Shown one piece after another: positions 8,408 through 19,895 of a stretch of 64,000 bases of DNA (positions are counted from its first letter, which is position 1; each line of letters starts with the position of its first letter). Source of the stretch: Coleofasciculus sp. FACHB-T130. Its GTDB lineage: Bacteria > Cyanobacteriota > Cyanobacteriia > Cyanobacteriales > FACHB-T130. The notes beneath the pieces were generated by a model. The model worked only from the letters and a program-made list of their open reading frames with translations, was not told the origin of the DNA and did not search any database. Both the position numbers and the translations under genes were made by a program. Location of the stretch: positions 62,001-126,000 of the forward strand of contig NZ_JACJOG010000005.1 in NCBI RefSeq assembly GCF_014695375.1. The letters run 5' to 3'.

Positions 8408-10219
8408 TTACTGTGTATCCGATACAATTAAATTTGTGGCTTTTTTTCCTTCTACAGGTTTAGAAAACAGATATCCCTGTCCAAACTCACAATTTAAGTT
8501 TCTTAGCTGAGATAGCTGTTCGCCCGTCTCAATTCCTTCAGCAATTACACTCATATTTAGAGTTTGAGCAATCTTCATAATCGCCGGAATCAGTCCCAAA
8601 CTATCTGTTTTTTCATCTAAATAACTAATAAAAGAACGGTCGATTTTGAGAGTATCAACCGGGAAATTATATAAATAACTCAGAGAAGAATACCCGGTAC
8701 CAAAGTCATCAATACATAACTGAATCTTACGTTCTCGAAGTTGCTGCATAATCGCTTTTACAGATTGAGTATTATTCATCAGAACACTTTCTGTGATTTC
8801 TAACTTCAAGCTTTGAGGATTCAGTTGGGTTTCCGCGAGGATTTGGTCAATTTGCTCAATTAAATCTGGCTGAGCAAACTGCCGCGCTGAAAGATTGACA
8901 CTCATAAATAGGGGATGATCGATCAGTTTTTCCTGATACCATTGCTGAAGCTGATAGCAAGCTTCCCGCAAAACCCAATTGCCAAGTTGGTTAATCAAAC
9001 CTGTTTCTTCTGCTACAGGAATAAACAATCCAGGCGATACCATTCCTCGTTGAGAATGATCCCAGCGAACTAATGCTTCAAACCCAACAATTTTGCTGGT
9101 ATCAAGGGCAATAATTGGCTGATAGTGGACAATGAATTCTTGTCGTTCGATGGCTCTACGCAAGTCATTTTCAAGCTGTAAAACTTGAATCACAGCATCG
9201 TGCATCTTTGGGTCAAAAATTTGGTATTGACCTTTTCCTAAGGTTTTGGCACGATACATTGCGATGTCTGCATCTCGCAATATATGTTCTGCTCGCTCAT
9301 AATTAGGATTGCTCATAGCAATTCCAACACTAGCGTTGATGAAAATTTCCTGTTTATTTAGTTGAAACGGAGAAGCAAAAGATTGAAGTATTTGATCTGC
9401 GATTAGGAGTACACTGCTGATATTTCCAACGTCTGTCAAGATAATCGCAAATTCATCACCGCCCAACCGGGCCAAAGTATGATGTTGACTGAGTAATTTT
9501 TCTAGGCGGCGAGCTAAATTAATTAACAGTTCGTTACCGGCAAGATGACCGAGAGAATCATTGACTACTTTAAAGCGATCGCAATCAAGAAACAACACGG
9601 CAAACGCCTCTCCTGAATGTTCCTTGGTGCGTTTGAGAGCTTGTTCTAGACGCTCCATGAATAAAGCTCGATTGGGCAATCCTGTAAGATCGTCATAAAG
9701 TGCCATTTTTATGAGTTGTTCTTGAAGGAGCATCCGCTCGTTGATTTCCCGCCTCAGTTCTTGATTTGCTACTTCTAGCTGAAAAGTCCGCTCTTTAACT
9801 CGTTCTTCAAGTTGAGCATTTAGTTGTTGGTTTTGGATTTTTGCGGCTCTTAACTCTAGTTGATTCTGAACACGAGCTAAAACTTCTTCAAATTGAAAAG
9901 GTTTGGCAACATAATCTGCTCCGCCAACCGAAAAAGCTTTTACTTTATCAAAAGCCTCGCTGAGAGCGCTTAAGAAAATTACAGGAATTGCAGCAGTTTT
10001 TGGATCGGATTTCAGTTTTTCACAAACTTCATAACCATCCATACCAGGCATCATAATATCAAGCAAAATTAGATCGGGGATAACAGTTTGTATCGCTGTC
10101 AGTGCCATTTGCCCGCTTAATGCCTTGCGAATGGTATAGCCTTGCTTCATTAGCAGACCAGACAGAAAACGCAAGTTTTCAGGGGTGTCATCAACGATGA
10201 GAATATCTTCTTTTGCCAT
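8408..10219 (-). CDS. Receiver-GGDEF-EAL c-di-GMP turnover protein
   Basis: A 603-residue response regulator with bifunctional cyclic-di-GMP output. The receiver is at 1-120 (D54 in LLDIMMPGMDG), a coiled coil at 125-170, the GGDEF domain at 175-335 with intact GGDEF (253-257) and the EAL domain at 345-600 with intact EALVRW (381-386) and DDFGTGYSSLSYL. Both active sites look complete, so synthesis and breakdown are both possible. There is no inhibitory RxxD five residues before GGDEF that I can see. It starts with ATG. It sits 182 bases upstream of the receiver-kinase and shares its strand. A role in motility or attachment is inference from the family. Confidence 0.92.
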   Translation of the reverse strand: MAKEDILIVDDTPENLRFLSGLLMKQGYTIRKALSGQMALTAIQTVIPDLILLDIMMPGMDGYEVCEKLKSDPKTAAIPVIFLSALSEAFDKVKAFSVGGADYVAKPFQFEEVLARVQNQLELRAAKIQNQQLNAQLEERVKERTFQLEVANQELRREINERMLLQEQLIKMALYDDLTGLPNRALFMERLEQALKRTKEHSGEAFAVLFLDCDRFKVVNDSLGHLAGNELLINLARRLEKLLSQHHTLARLGGDEFAIILTDVGNISSVLLIADQILQSFASPFQLNKQEIFINASVGIAMSNPNYERAEHILRDADIAMYRAKTLGKGQYQIFDPKMHDAVIQVLQLENDLRRAIERQEFIVHYQPIIALDTSKIVGFEALVRWDHSQRGMVSPGLFIPVAEETGLINQLGNWVLREACYQLQQWYQEKLIDHPLFMSVNLSARQFAQPDLIEQIDQILAETQLNPQSLKLEITESVLMNNTQSVKAIMQQLRERKIQLCIDDFGTGYSSLSYLYNFPVDTLKIDRSFISYLDEKTDSLGLIPAIMKIAQTLNMSVIAEGIETGEQLSQLRNLNCEFGQGYLFSKPVEGKKATNLIVSDTQ

Positions 10220-10491
10220 AACGAGGGAGAAATTATTTATTTCAATTCTTTTATCATCGATTTTGGAAAATTCGTTAGTTTAGAATATTATTTAAAAGTC
10301 ATTTTTCTTCTATTTCCTGTTTGCAGTTAATGATAAAGGTTTAAAAAGTTTTGAACTAATTGATTGCAGCGTTAAATATTATTTAACCACTTATCTTAGA
10401 CATTCTGCAATCATCTTCCACAGGTGTGAGAGTAGAGGAAGGCAATGGGAAAAAACCTATTTGCCATCCTGCAACAAAATTTTTCAATATC

Positions 10492-13400
10492 CTACTCCTG
10501 CTGGGAATGTGATAGAAGAGGCGAAAAATTGAGGGAGGTTTGCTGTGAGTTTTTACCAGGAAGCTGTGTTTCAGTTGATTGAATTAATTCCATAATTTGC
10601 TCAAACTGAAAATTTTCGACCAAATTGGTCAAAGCATTTATAACAAACGAATTTTCTGGGGGAATTTCCTGAAGGAGCTGAAGGAGCAAGAAATCGCTGC
10701 CTTGGGAAGCTGCATAGTGTAGCTGTTGTATCCATTCAGAGGGCATAGTGGAAATCTGAAGGGGGATGTCAGAATCGGAAGTCTCTGGTAAATTTTCCTT
10801 CCTGCTTTCGGTGGGTAATGCTTCCTCCTCATAGAGATATTGCACCCCTAGATATTTATTCATTTTAAAGAGTAGTTCCTCTTCTCGAAAAGGTTTACGC
10901 ACGAAGTCATCGCATCCCGCTGACAAGATAATTTGTCTGTCTTCTTCAAAAACGCTGGCAGTTAGGGCAATAATTATGGTTGCCTCACCTTTTAAGGAAG
11001 CTCTAATTTTTTTGGTAGCTTCATAGCCGTTCATCACAGGCATCCGCATATCCATCCAGATTAGATGGGGTTCCCAACTCTCCCAAATTGCCACAGCTTC
11101 TTGACCATTTTCAGCTTCTTGCACCTCAAAGCCCAAGTAAGTAAGAAGCTTAACTAGGAGGAGACGATTTGTGGGCTTATCCTCCACAACTAGAACACGA
11201 TAGATGGGTTGGTCAGGAGCTAAACCAATAACTTTTTTATAGATAGATTGGGATGTTTCAATCTCCATCTGCTCAACCAAACCTGCCTGAATGTCAAAGG
11301 TAAATTTGGCTCCCTGACCTGGATGACTACTGACTGCGATCGCTCCTCCCCCCATCAGTTGGACAAACTTTTGACTGATCGGTAAGCCCAAACCCGTGCC
11401 TTGACAGGACTTCAGCCCAACTGAGGTTTGTCCAAAAGCTTCAAATAACCGATCGAATTCATTCGGGTCAATACCGGGGCCAGTATCTTCCACTTCAAAG
11501 AGCAAGCGGATAAAAGGCACAGGTGAGGAGTCTGCTTGTTCCCCAACACTCCTGCTTTCCGCCTCTCCTTCCTCCCCTGTAACACGCAGGGTTACGCTCC
11601 CTTTGTCAGTAAATTTGATGGCATTACCGAGAAGGTTAATCAAGACCTGACGCAGCTTACTTTCGTCGGTTCTGACGTACTGGGGGACAGCAGCCGTGCA
11701 TTCAAAGTTAAGCAAGAGTCCCTTGCTTGTGGCTTTGAGTTGTAGCATCTGTTCGAGACTATTGAGCAGACAATACAGGTCAAAGTCATTTTCATGTAGC
11801 GTGACTCGCCCTGCCTCGATTTTAGCCATCTCTAAAACATCGTTAATCAATGCCAGCAGATGATCGCCACTGCGACTGATGATCTCCAGGTATTTCTGAT
11901 GTTCGGCAGATAGGGAGGTATCAAGGCTCATCAATTGGGTAAAACCAAGGATGGCATTGAGGGGTGTCCTTAGTTCGTGGCTCATATTGGCAAGAAATTC
12001 GCTTTTAGCACTGTTGGCAGCATCAGCGGCTTCCTTGGCGATCATCAATTCAATTGACTGCTGTTGAGTTCGCGCTAGCAATTCTGCCTGTTGGATCGCA
12101 ACGCCTAACTGTGCCCCAATTTGAACAACCATCTTGATTTCTGCCTCTTGCCATTGGCGAGAACCGGAATTTTGGTAAGTTGCTAGCAAGCCCCACAGTT
12201 GATTGCTATGGAAAATCGGAACAATGATATAAGCTCGTGCTTGAAAGCGCTCCAACAGTTCTAGGTAACAAGCGTCAAATCCAGCTTGGTAGATGTCTGG
12301 GACACAACGATAACTGGTTCCTTGGCGATAAGTCCCGCCTTGATTTGCTTGCAAATAAGTATCTTGGATTGGCTCCTCTGCACTTCCCAAAGTTTTGCCA
12401 GCACAACCCACCTGGTTAACGGCAACCTTGGGCAGCTGAGATTGATGAATTTGTTCGGGAACTAGCAAATTCCAGCCTTCTGCTACCGACTCCGATACAA
12501 AATCCCCACTCCAGTCGGGATGGAAACGATAGAGACCAACGCGATCGCAATTAATCGCATGGCGTAATTCTTCAGTCGTAGCGCTAAAAATTTTGTCAAT
12601 TTCTAAGGTTTGGCGCATTCGCTGAATCACGAAAGCGATCGCTTTTTCCCGTTCTGCACTCTCCCGTAATGCGGCTTGTGCTGCTTGACGTGCCTGAGTC
12701 ACTGCAATGAATTCGTTGACTAATTTAAGCCAATTAATTTCTTCTTGACTCCAGATTTTGGAAGAGCTGATGGCATCCAAACCCATAAAACCGACAACCG
12801 TACCAGCGTAAAGCGTCGGAACGGCAAGCCGGGACTGGATACACTGAAGTTTCGTCAAGGTTGGTTCGGCGGTGACAGGTGGGCGTTCGGCAGGAAATTG
12901 AACCGTTTTGCCACTCAAAAGTTGGTTGTGAATCCAGTGATGATTTTCAACAGGTAAACCTTGAAACCGCTCGATCGCTGGCTGAATGCCAAAGCCGCAC
13001 CACTCGTGGGTCATATTCCAGCCGTTTTGGCGATCGGAGTAATCAAACAGGTAAGTGCGATCGCACCCCAAAAACTCGCCAACGGCTTGCAGCGTGAAAG
13101 CGATCGCAGTATCTAAGTTTTCGTCAATCAGCATCCCAGAAATCCGGCTCAAGCAACTGTCCATCGCTGCTCGTTTTGTCAGCAATTCCTCCGCTAAGTT
13201 CCGCTCCAGCTCGGCTCCCGCTCTGGCAACAAAAATTTTCATAATCATTTCTTTGCCAGGATCGTGAGCCATTGGCTGCACATCCAACACCGCCAAATTG
13301 CCAATTGTATTGCCAGCCGAGTCTCTTAACGGAATTCCCCAGTAGCTTTGTGCGCCTAACTTCTCTAACGCTTGGAAGTCAGGAAAAAGTTCTTGTACCT

Positions 13401-15198
13401 CGGATGGATAAAAACCGCTCGTTCCCTTCAAGACGTTTTCGCAAGGACTACCCGCCAAGTCGTACTCGAAATTTTCGCCAAAGCCCTCACCCGTCCAGAA
13501 TGCCAAAGTTCGCACTCTAGTTTCAGTATCATCTGCAAATTGACCGACTACAGCGTAGCGGACTCCCAAAACTTGGGCGAGATAGCGGACACAAGAGCGA
13601 AAGAACTCATTGCCAGTTGCAGAAGCTGTTCCCTCAACCATTAAGTGCAGTGCCTCTTCCCTCTGCTTGCGATCGGTAATATCAGTATGGGAACCTGCTA
13701 TGCGATAGGCTGTGCCGGTTTCATCCCACAATGCCACGCCACGGGTAAGAATCCAGCGCCAGCTGCCGTCTTTATGGGATGCCCGAAACTCTACCTCGTA
13801 GTTGGGGATTTTCTTAGTTAAATAGGCAAGCATCACCGCTAACACTCGCTCTGAGTCTTCTGGGTGCAGAATTTGGTTGAAAGTATCGATGCTATTCGGA
13901 ATTTCTAAGTCTTCATAGCCCAACATACTTTTCCAGCGAGGCGACAGATATACATAATTTGCTGGAATATTCCAATCCCAAATCCCGCCATTAACTCCTT
14001 CTACCGCTAAAGCAAATCGTTCTTCACTTTGGCGGAGTGCGGCTTCCGCTTGCTTTTGGTTCGTAATATTGCTGAGGGTACAAACAATTCGTTCTACACT
14101 CCCATCCTCTGCTAGTTGCGGGTCGGCATTTACTAGCAGCCATCGTTGATTATGGCTCTCAGGATGGTCGATTCTCACGACAATATTATGAATCGGTTGG
14201 CGCTGGGCAATGCTGGACTGCACGGGTAGCTCTGGCGTTGGGAAGGGTGTACCATCTTCTCGCTGCAACAGCCAATTTGCACCAAATACCTGATGCGATA
14301 AATCCTCTGAGTTGAGATTGAGCAGATTAATCGCAGCTTGATTGTAGGTGAGAATTTCGGCATTAGCATTGAGCAGTAATACTCCTACCTGCATTTCTCG
14401 GATCAGCATCCGAAAGCGGTTCTCACTTTCCTGTAACGCTTGCTGTCGAACTAACTGCGCTGTTAAACGCCGATCGAATAGAGAGGTTAATAGGGCTAGG
14501 CTCAAAATGAACAAGGTAGCAATCCCGATAGCGATCGCCAACCAAGACTGAGTGATGGGGGGAGACGGCTCTAGTGGAAAGACTTTGTGAGGAGTAAAGT
14601 GAGTCGCCCACATTCCCGTGTAGTGCATCCCACTGATGGCAATTCCCATCAGGAGAGCGCTGCCGAATTTCTGCCACAGCAGACCTTTTAAGGATTGCTC
14701 TTGTAGCCGAAATGCCAGCCAAAGCGCGGCAAAAGAAGCAATGATAGCGATCGCTACCGATAGGCTCACCAATCTCCAGTCATACTCAATCGTCGCCTGG
14801 ACTTGCATGGCTGCCATCCCTGTGTAGTGCATCCATGCAATGGCAATTCCCATACAAACCCCGCCGCCGATGACCAGCGGGATTGAAACAGCGCGACTCA
14901 GCAGCCACAAAGCAATGCTTGAGGCAAGAATCGCGCACATCAAGGAGAACAGGGTGATCCACACATCATAATTGACAGACTGTGGCAGTTGGAAAGCCAG
15001 CATGGCAATGAAGTGCATTGACCAAATTCCAGTTCCCATTGCCCCTGCTCCACCCAGAAGCCAGCGCCATCGTCCCCGTTCCACAGCAGACCGCACTCGT
15101 CCGGCTAAGTCTAGGGCTGTATAAGAGGCAATTACCGCGATCGCAAAAGAAAGGATTACTAAACCTAGGTTATAAGTGCCAGCCATTGCGCTATGCAT
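10492..15198 (-). CDS. MHYT-PAS-GAF hybrid histidine kinase with receiver
   Basis: Very large membrane hybrid kinase of 1568 residues. The MHYT sensor (about 1-240) has seven membrane segments and motifs MHFIAM (61-66), MHYTGM (123-128) and MHYTGM (191-196), thought in this family to bind metal and sense small gases. Two PAS domains follow (about 268-510), then three GAF domains (about 520-1040), the last phytochrome-like but without an obvious bilin cysteine. HisKA has H1074 in MSHELRTPLNAI, then HATPase (GTGLGLPISQKFVQLMGGG) and a C-terminal receiver with D1383 in WMDMRMPVMNG. The tail (after about 1480) is low-complexity. The ATPase domain has a charged insert near 11520-11580. It appears monocistronic. 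Confidence 0.92.
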   Translation of the reverse strand: MHSAMAGTYNLGLVILSFAIAVIASYTALDLAGRVRSAVERGRWRWLLGGAGAMGTGIWSMHFIAMLAFQLPQSVNYDVWITLFSLMCAILASSIALWLLSRAVSIPLVIGGGVCMGIAIAWMHYTGMAAMQVQATIEYDWRLVSLSVAIAIIASFAALWLAFRLQEQSLKGLLWQKFGSALLMGIAISGMHYTGMWATHFTPHKVFPLEPSPPITQSWLAIAIGIATLFILSLALLTSLFDRRLTAQLVRQQALQESENRFRMLIREMQVGVLLLNANAEILTYNQAAINLLNLNSEDLSHQVFGANWLLQREDGTPFPTPELPVQSSIAQRQPIHNIVVRIDHPESHNQRWLLVNADPQLAEDGSVERIVCTLSNITNQKQAEAALRQSEERFALAVEGVNGGIWDWNIPANYVYLSPRWKSMLGYEDLEIPNSIDTFNQILHPEDSERVLAVMLAYLTKKIPNYEVEFRASHKDGSWRWILTRGVALWDETGTAYRIAGSHTDITDRKQREEALHLMVEGTASATGNEFFRSCVRYLAQVLGVRYAVVGQFADDTETRVRTLAFWTGEGFGENFEYDLAGSPCENVLKGTSGFYPSEVQELFPDFQALEKLGAQSYWGIPLRDSAGNTIGNLAVLDVQPMAHDPGKEMIMKIFVARAGAELERNLAEELLTKRAAMDSCLSRISGMLIDENLDTAIAFTLQAVGEFLGCDRTYLFDYSDRQNGWNMTHEWCGFGIQPAIERFQGLPVENHHWIHNQLLSGKTVQFPAERPPVTAEPTLTKLQCIQSRLAVPTLYAGTVVGFMGLDAISSSKIWSQEEINWLKLVNEFIAVTQARQAAQAALRESAEREKAIAFVIQRMRQTLEIDKIFSATTEELRHAINCDRVGLYRFHPDWSGDFVSESVAEGWNLLVPEQIHQSQLPKVAVNQVGCAGKTLGSAEEPIQDTYLQANQGGTYRQGTSYRCVPDIYQAGFDACYLELLERFQARAYIIVPIFHSNQLWGLLATYQNSGSRQWQEAEIKMVVQIGAQLGVAIQQAELLARTQQQSIELMIAKEAADAANSAKSEFLANMSHELRTPLNAILGFTQLMSLDTSLSAEHQKYLEIISRSGDHLLALINDVLEMAKIEAGRVTLHENDFDLYCLLNSLEQMLQLKATSKGLLLNFECTAAVPQYVRTDESKLRQVLINLLGNAIKFTDKGSVTLRVTGEEGEAESRSVGEQADSSPVPFIRLLFEVEDTGPGIDPNEFDRLFEAFGQTSVGLKSCQGTGLGLPISQKFVQLMGGGAIAVSSHPGQGAKFTFDIQAGLVEQMEIETSQSIYKKVIGLAPDQPIYRVLVVEDKPTNRLLLVKLLTYLGFEVQEAENGQEAVAIWESWEPHLIWMDMRMPVMNGYEATKKIRASLKGEATIIIALTASVFEEDRQIILSAGCDDFVRKPFREEELLFKMNKYLGVQYLYEEEALPTESRKENLPETSDSDIPLQISTMPSEWIQQLHYAASQGSDFLLLQLLQEIPPENSFVINALTNLVENFQFEQIMELIQSTETQLPGKNSQQTSLNFSPLLSHSQQE

Positions 15199-15918
15199 AT
15201 CTTTTTCAATGTCGCGGATTTCTAAAAATCAATCGATATAAAAAAGTTTTTCAGCGAAAGGAATGCATTTGTGAATGGCTTCCTTAATCTCGCCCCACGA
15301 GTTTTTTTGAACTTACAAGTCCCGTTTCGATTCCTACCAACCCCCCCATAATGGCAGGCATAGCCTATCGCATTCGCGCTGCTACAAAACGGTAGAAAAA
15401 GGAGGGGAAATATAGTCAAAGTTCCCCTTGAAAAATGAGATTTAGGGGAACCTCCGTGTAAGTCGTATCGAATTAGGCCGCCGAAAGAAAGAACTTCCTC
15501 TGTGTTTAGACGAATCAGTAAACATTGCCCGAATCGGACAATTAAATTTTTTTGAGAATTTGCTTTAAAATCCGTAAGTTTGTACTTGATTTTTTTGATT
15601 TCATAAGATATTACTTCAACTAAAGCGTCGGATGGAGGCAGTATAAAGTTCTGTCAACTACCTAAACTAGCATTCTTTAATTAAATATGCCTTATTAAGA
15701 ATCACTTACAGATAGGCGCTAACCTTATTGCTTTAAGCGATTCGTTTACAAGCCTTGCAAACAAAGGATTTCAGCAGTTTTCCCAATTTAAGCAAATAAA
15801 TTACTAAGTATAATTCCCTACTTTTCCTACTTTTCCTACTTGCTGTTTGGGTCGAATATAATCATCTATCAAAGGTCAAGGGTTGCGATCGCGCTTTTAT
15901 CATGTATCAATTATTAAG
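15199..15918. other. Intergenic region, MHYT kinase to oxoprolinase
   Basis: This is 720 bases without a supported gene. Visible structure is a C-run at about 15342-15348, a CCTACTTTT-type direct repeat (about 15817-15840) and a HIP1 octamer near 15886. The stretch around 15350-15400 resembles a dispersed non-coding repeat rather than a gene. The MHYT kinase promoter should lie near 15200-15400. Confidence 0.45.
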
Positions 15919-18900
15919 TTATAGATTCTTGGCAATTCCATAACCTCCACCTCCCGGTGTTTCGATAACAAATACATCGTCACGCTGCATTTCTACAACC
16001 GCTGTACTTCCTAATTCCTCTACACTTTTATCAGTACGCTGCACATAATTTTTCCCGACTGCACCCGCTTCACCACCATGCAAACCAAAGGGAGAAATGA
16101 CGCGACGACTTGATAAAATTCCAGCAGTCATGGGTTCAAGAAAACGCAGGCGACGGATAACGCCATTCCCTCCATGATGATGCCCATTTCCGCCACTATT
16201 GGGACGAATCGCAAAACTTTCTAAAAGGATAGGAAATCGCCATTCCAATACTTCTGGGTCGGTAAGACGGGAGTTTGTCATGTGAGTTTGTACGGCGTCG
16301 GTGCCGTCGAAGTCAGCGCCAGCGCCGGAACCGCCACAGATGGTTTCGTAATATTGATAGCGATCGCTTCCAAAGGTGAAATTATTCATCGTTCCTTGGG
16401 AAGCTGCCATCACCCCCAGCGCCCCATACAAAGCATCGGTAATGTTTTGCGAAGTCTCTACATTTCCCGCCACCACAGCAGCAGGATAACGCGGATTTAA
16501 CATACAGCCTTCGGGAATAATAATTTCCAAAGGTTTGAGACAACCCGCATTGAGGGGAATATTGTCATTCACTAAAGTGCGGAAGACATACAATACTGCT
16601 GCCTTGCACACGGCTGCTGGTGCGTTTAAATTACTCGGTTGCTGAGGAGAAGTGCCGGTAAAATCTATTTTGGCGCTGCGAGTCGATTTGTTAATGGTGA
16701 TGGTAACTGCGATCGCGCTGCCATTATCCAGAGGACAGGTGAAACTGCCATCTTTGAGAACTTCGATAACCCGACGTACCGACTCTTCCGCATTGTCCTG
16801 TACAAAGCCCATATACGCTTGCACAGTCTCTAAACCATAATGCTCCATCATCTTGTGGAGTTCCTGCACGCCGCGTTCGTTCGCCGCAATTTGTGCTTGC
16901 AAATCTGCAATATTTTTACTGGGATTTCGGGCTGGATAAGCGCTGGATGCCAGCAGTTCCAGCAATTCTTTTTCTCGAAAATGTCCTCCCTCTCCTAGTT
17001 GGAAATTATCAAGTAGCACTCCTTCTTGTTCTACTGTGGTGCTGTTTGGAGGCATGGAACCTGGGGTAATCCCCCCAATATCTGCATGATGTCCCCGCGA
17101 GGCAACGTAGAAGAGGGGAAGCGTAGGAGGGGAGATTGTAACGCGATTTATTGCGTCTGGAGAGGAAGCAAATACAGGGGTAATTACAGTGATATCGGGT
17201 AGGTGCGTACCGCCGTTGTAGGGATTATTTGAGGCAAAGACATCTCCGGGTTGAATCGTGTCGCCACAGGCGTCAATTAAACTTTTGACGCTTTCACTCA
17301 TGGAACCCAAATGTACGGGAATATGGGGGGCGTTGGCGACTAACTGCCCGTGTTGGTCAAAAATTGCACAGGAGAAATCTAAGCGTTCTTTGATGTTGAC
17401 TGAGGAACTGGTATTTTGCAGAGTGATACCCATTTGTTCGGCGATCGCGCGAAACAAATTATTGAAAATCTCCAGCATCACCGGATCGGGACGATTTAAG
17501 ATGCTGGATTCTGGATTTTGGATTGAGAATTGTAAATCTGCCGAACGCTGCAAAATCAGATGATTGCGATCGCTTAGCTGTGCTTGCCAACCGGGTTCAA
17601 TGACATTCGTACCCGTCGCATCGGCAATGATAGCAGGGCTAGAAATCCAGTCTCCGGGTTGCAAATCCTCTCGCTTATACACTGGCGTCTCGTGCCACCG
17701 ATCCGCCGCATACATCTGTACAGTTGCCACCGGCGAGGGAAGTTCATCACTGCGACGCTGAATGACTGCTTCCTCTACTCTCTCCGTCTTCGCCACCACC
17801 TCAACTGAAACTGCCTCTACAATCAGCCTTTTATCTTCCACAACAAAGCCGTAACGCTGCCGGTGCAACTCCTCAAACCACCCCCTCATCGCCGCCGTAT
17901 CCCCAAAATCTACAATCAGCGCCGAATCAGTCCCCTCATACCGTAAATGCACCTTCCGAAAAACCTCAATCTCAACATCCTCCCTTCTCTCTTCTTCCTG
18001 TCTTTCCTCTGCGTCCTTGGCGTCGTGGCGGTTCGTTTCCTCCTCCCCCTCCCTTGCCAACTGGCTTAACATCCCCTCCAAACTCAGCACTAACTCCTCA
18101 CTCAGATGCGCCTCCACCGCCCGTTCTCGCAGCACCCGCATATCTGCCAAACCCATACCATAAGCCGATAACACGCCAGCGTAGGGATGCAGAAACACCT
18201 GCTTCATCCCCAACGCATCGGCAATCAGACAAGCGTGTTGTCCCCCCGCGCCCCCAAAGCAGCACAAAGTATATTCCGAAACGTCATAACCGCGCTGGAG
18301 AGAGATTTTTTTAATTGCACTCGCCATTGTTTCAACTGCGATCGCGAGAAATCCAGCCGCCACTTGTTCCGGCGTCCGATTGTCCCCAATTTCTGCCGCC
18401 AGTTCACTAAACTTTTGCCGCACTACTTCTGCATCTAGCGGCAAATCTCCGTTCGATCCAAACAATTTCGGAAAAAACTCCGGTTGCAACTTGCCCACCA
18501 TCACATTGCAATCTGTCACCGTCAGCGAACCGCCTTTTCCATAGGCAGCGGGACCCGGATTTGCCCCCGCTGATTCGGGTCCCACGCGATACCTCGCCCC
18601 ATCGAAAAAGAGAATCGAACCGCCACCAGCAGCAACCGTATGAATTGCCATCATCGGCGTTCGCAGTCGTACCCCGGCAACTTCCGTTTCAAAGGTGCGT
18701 TCGTATTCGCCGTTATAGTGGGCGACATCCGTAGAAGTTCCGCCCATATCAAAGCTGATAATTTTGTCGAATCCCGCCATCAAGCTTGTCTGTACCGCGC
18801 CGACGATGCCCCCAGCAGGGCCAGATAGAATACTGTCTTTCCCTTGAAACTGTTGGGCATCAGTAAGTCCACCGTTGGACTGCATGAACATCAACTGGGG

Positions 18901-19647
18901 AGAGTTTTGAGTTGAAAATTCCGATTCCAAACTGGCTAGCTGACTGGCAACTCGATCTACATAACGCCGTAAAATAGGCGATAAATAAGCATCAACAACG
19001 GTAGTATCACCGCGACTCACCAACTTCATCAACGGGCTAACTTCGTGCGATACCGAGACTTGGGTAAATCCAATTTTCCGCGCTGCATCTGCTATTTGTT
19101 TCTCGTGTTCGGGATAGCGATAGCCGTGCATGAAGACAATGGCACAGGAGCGAATCCCGTCGTTGTACGCTTCTTGTAGAGATGCGATATATCCTGTTTC
19201 TACGGGGATTAATTCTTCGCCTTGGGCGCTGTAGCGTTCCTCGACCTCAATCACTCGCTCGTAGAGCATCTCTGGCAATACAATGTGACGGGCGAAGATA
19301 TCGGGGCGATTTTGGTAGCCGATGCGAAGGGCATCTCGAAATCCCTGAGTAATGACCAGAAGAGTGCGATCGCCCTTGCGTTCCAGTAGCGCATTCGTCG
19401 CCACAGTGGTTCCCATCTTGACAACTGCAATCTGTTCCGATGGAATAGGTGCATCTGCCGCAATTCCCAAAATGTCCCGAATTCCCTGTATCGGCGCGTC
19501 AGTATACCGTTCGGGATTCTCCGACAGCAGCTTATGAATCACCAGTTGTCCATCCGGACGCCGCGCCACAATATCAGTAAACGTACCACCCCGATCGATC
19601 CAGAATTGCCAGCGGTTATTTACGTCGGAAGGTAGATTGGAATGCAT
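15919..19647 (-). CDS. oplAH: 5-oxoprolinase (HyuA-HyuB fusion)
   Basis: A 1242-residue fusion of the HyuA-type ATPase half and HyuB-type half. The family hydrolyses 5-oxoproline (pyroglutamate) to glutamate with ATP in the gamma-glutamyl/glutathione cycle. The N-terminal half (about 1-710) has RGGTFTDIV near 19, the actin-like [12 protein letters not shown] phosphate loop and FGGAGGQHA. The second half begins at about [12 protein letters not shown] and contains [12 protein letters not shown] and the glycine-rich end [11 protein letters not shown]. Length fits the fused enzyme. Two foreign-looking in-frame repeat inserts are present: a charged stretch (17985-18053) and a heptamer array at the HyuA/HyuB junction (17506-17540). 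Substrate could also be a hydantoin, but the single-chain fusion favours oxoprolinase. Confidence 0.85.
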   Translation of the reverse strand: MHSNLPSDVNNRWQFWIDRGGTFTDIVARRPDGQLVIHKLLSENPERYTDAPIQGIRDILGIAADAPIPSEQIAVVKMGTTVATNALLERKGDRTLLVITQGFRDALRIGYQNRPDIFARHIVLPEMLYERVIEVEERYSAQGEELIPVETGYIASLQEAYNDGIRSCAIVFMHGYRYPEHEKQIADAARKIGFTQVSVSHEVSPLMKLVSRGDTTVVDAYLSPILRRYVDRVASQLASLESEFSTQNSPQLMFMQSNGGLTDAQQFQGKDSILSGPAGGIVGAVQTSLMAGFDKIISFDMGGTSTDVAHYNGEYERTFETEVAGVRLRTPMMAIHTVAAGGGSILFFDGARYRVGPESAGANPGPAAYGKGGSLTVTDCNVMVGKLQPEFFPKLFGSNGDLPLDAEVVRQKFSELAAEIGDNRTPEQVAAGFLAIAVETMASAIKKISLQRGYDVSEYTLCCFGGAGGQHACLIADALGMKQVFLHPYAGVLSAYGMGLADMRVLRERAVEAHLSEELVLSLEGMLSQLAREGEEETNRHDAKDAEERQEEERREDVEIEVFRKVHLRYEGTDSALIVDFGDTAAMRGWFEELHRQRYGFVVEDKRLIVEAVSVEVVAKTERVEEAVIQRRSDELPSPVATVQMYAADRWHETPVYKREDLQPGDWISSPAIIADATGTNVIEPGWQAQLSDRNHLILQRSADLQFSIQNPESSILNRPDPVMLEIFNNLFRAIAEQMGITLQNTSSSVNIKERLDFSCAIFDQHGQLVANAPHIPVHLGSMSESVKSLIDACGDTIQPGDVFASNNPYNGGTHLPDITVITPVFASSPDAINRVTISPPTLPLFYVASRGHHADIGGITPGSMPPNSTTVEQEGVLLDNFQLGEGGHFREKELLELLASSAYPARNPSKNIADLQAQIAANERGVQELHKMMEHYGLETVQAYMGFVQDNAEESVRRVIEVLKDGSFTCPLDNGSAIAVTITINKSTRSAKIDFTGTSPQQPSNLNAPAAVCKAAVLYVFRTLVNDNIPLNAGCLKPLEIIIPEGCMLNPRYPAAVVAGNVETSQNITDALYGALGVMAASQGTMNNFTFGSDRYQYYETICGGSGAGADFDGTDAVQTHMTNSRLTDPEVLEWRFPILLESFAIRPNSGGNGHHHGGNGVIRRLRFLEPMTAGILSSRRVISPFGLHGGEAGAVGKNYVQRTDKSVEELGSTAVVEMQRDDVFVIETPGGGGYGIAKNL
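17506..17540. repeat. Heptamer array inside oxoprolinase linker
   Basis: Successive seven-base units GGATTCT, GGATTTT, GGATTGA and GAATTGT lie in frame inside oplAH. They encode roughly [12 protein letters not shown], exactly between the HyuA-like and HyuB-like halves. Confidence 0.7.
17985..18053. repeat. Charged dispersed-repeat insert in oxoprolinase
   Basis: Pyrimidine-rich segment containing GCGTCCTTGGCGTCGTGGCG, a motif I recall from many cyanobacterial intergenic repeats. It is translated here as a Glu/Arg-rich loop ([12 protein letters not shown] and flanks) within the HyuA half. Confidence 0.55.
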
Positions 19648-19895
19648 AATAAAAAATAATTGCGCGATGTTGATGATAAAATCTTTCTAATTAATTCTTA
19701 TTATAAATACCGTTGCTAGTTTGTCCGGTTTTAGTTTGAAAACATCCAACCTATTTTAATAAACATATTTTTTGATATAAAAATAGCTTTTGTAGCAGTA
19801 ATATTTATAAATATTAATTGCTGTAACTTCTAAAAGTAAAATAAATAATCTAACCTTTTATTTAACTTTTATTTACAAAAAGGATGTTTTAGAGA

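Noticed and set aside
15222-15419. 65-codon frame upstream of the MHYT kinase
   Set aside because: The sequence looks like a translated dispersed repeat and no RBS is present.
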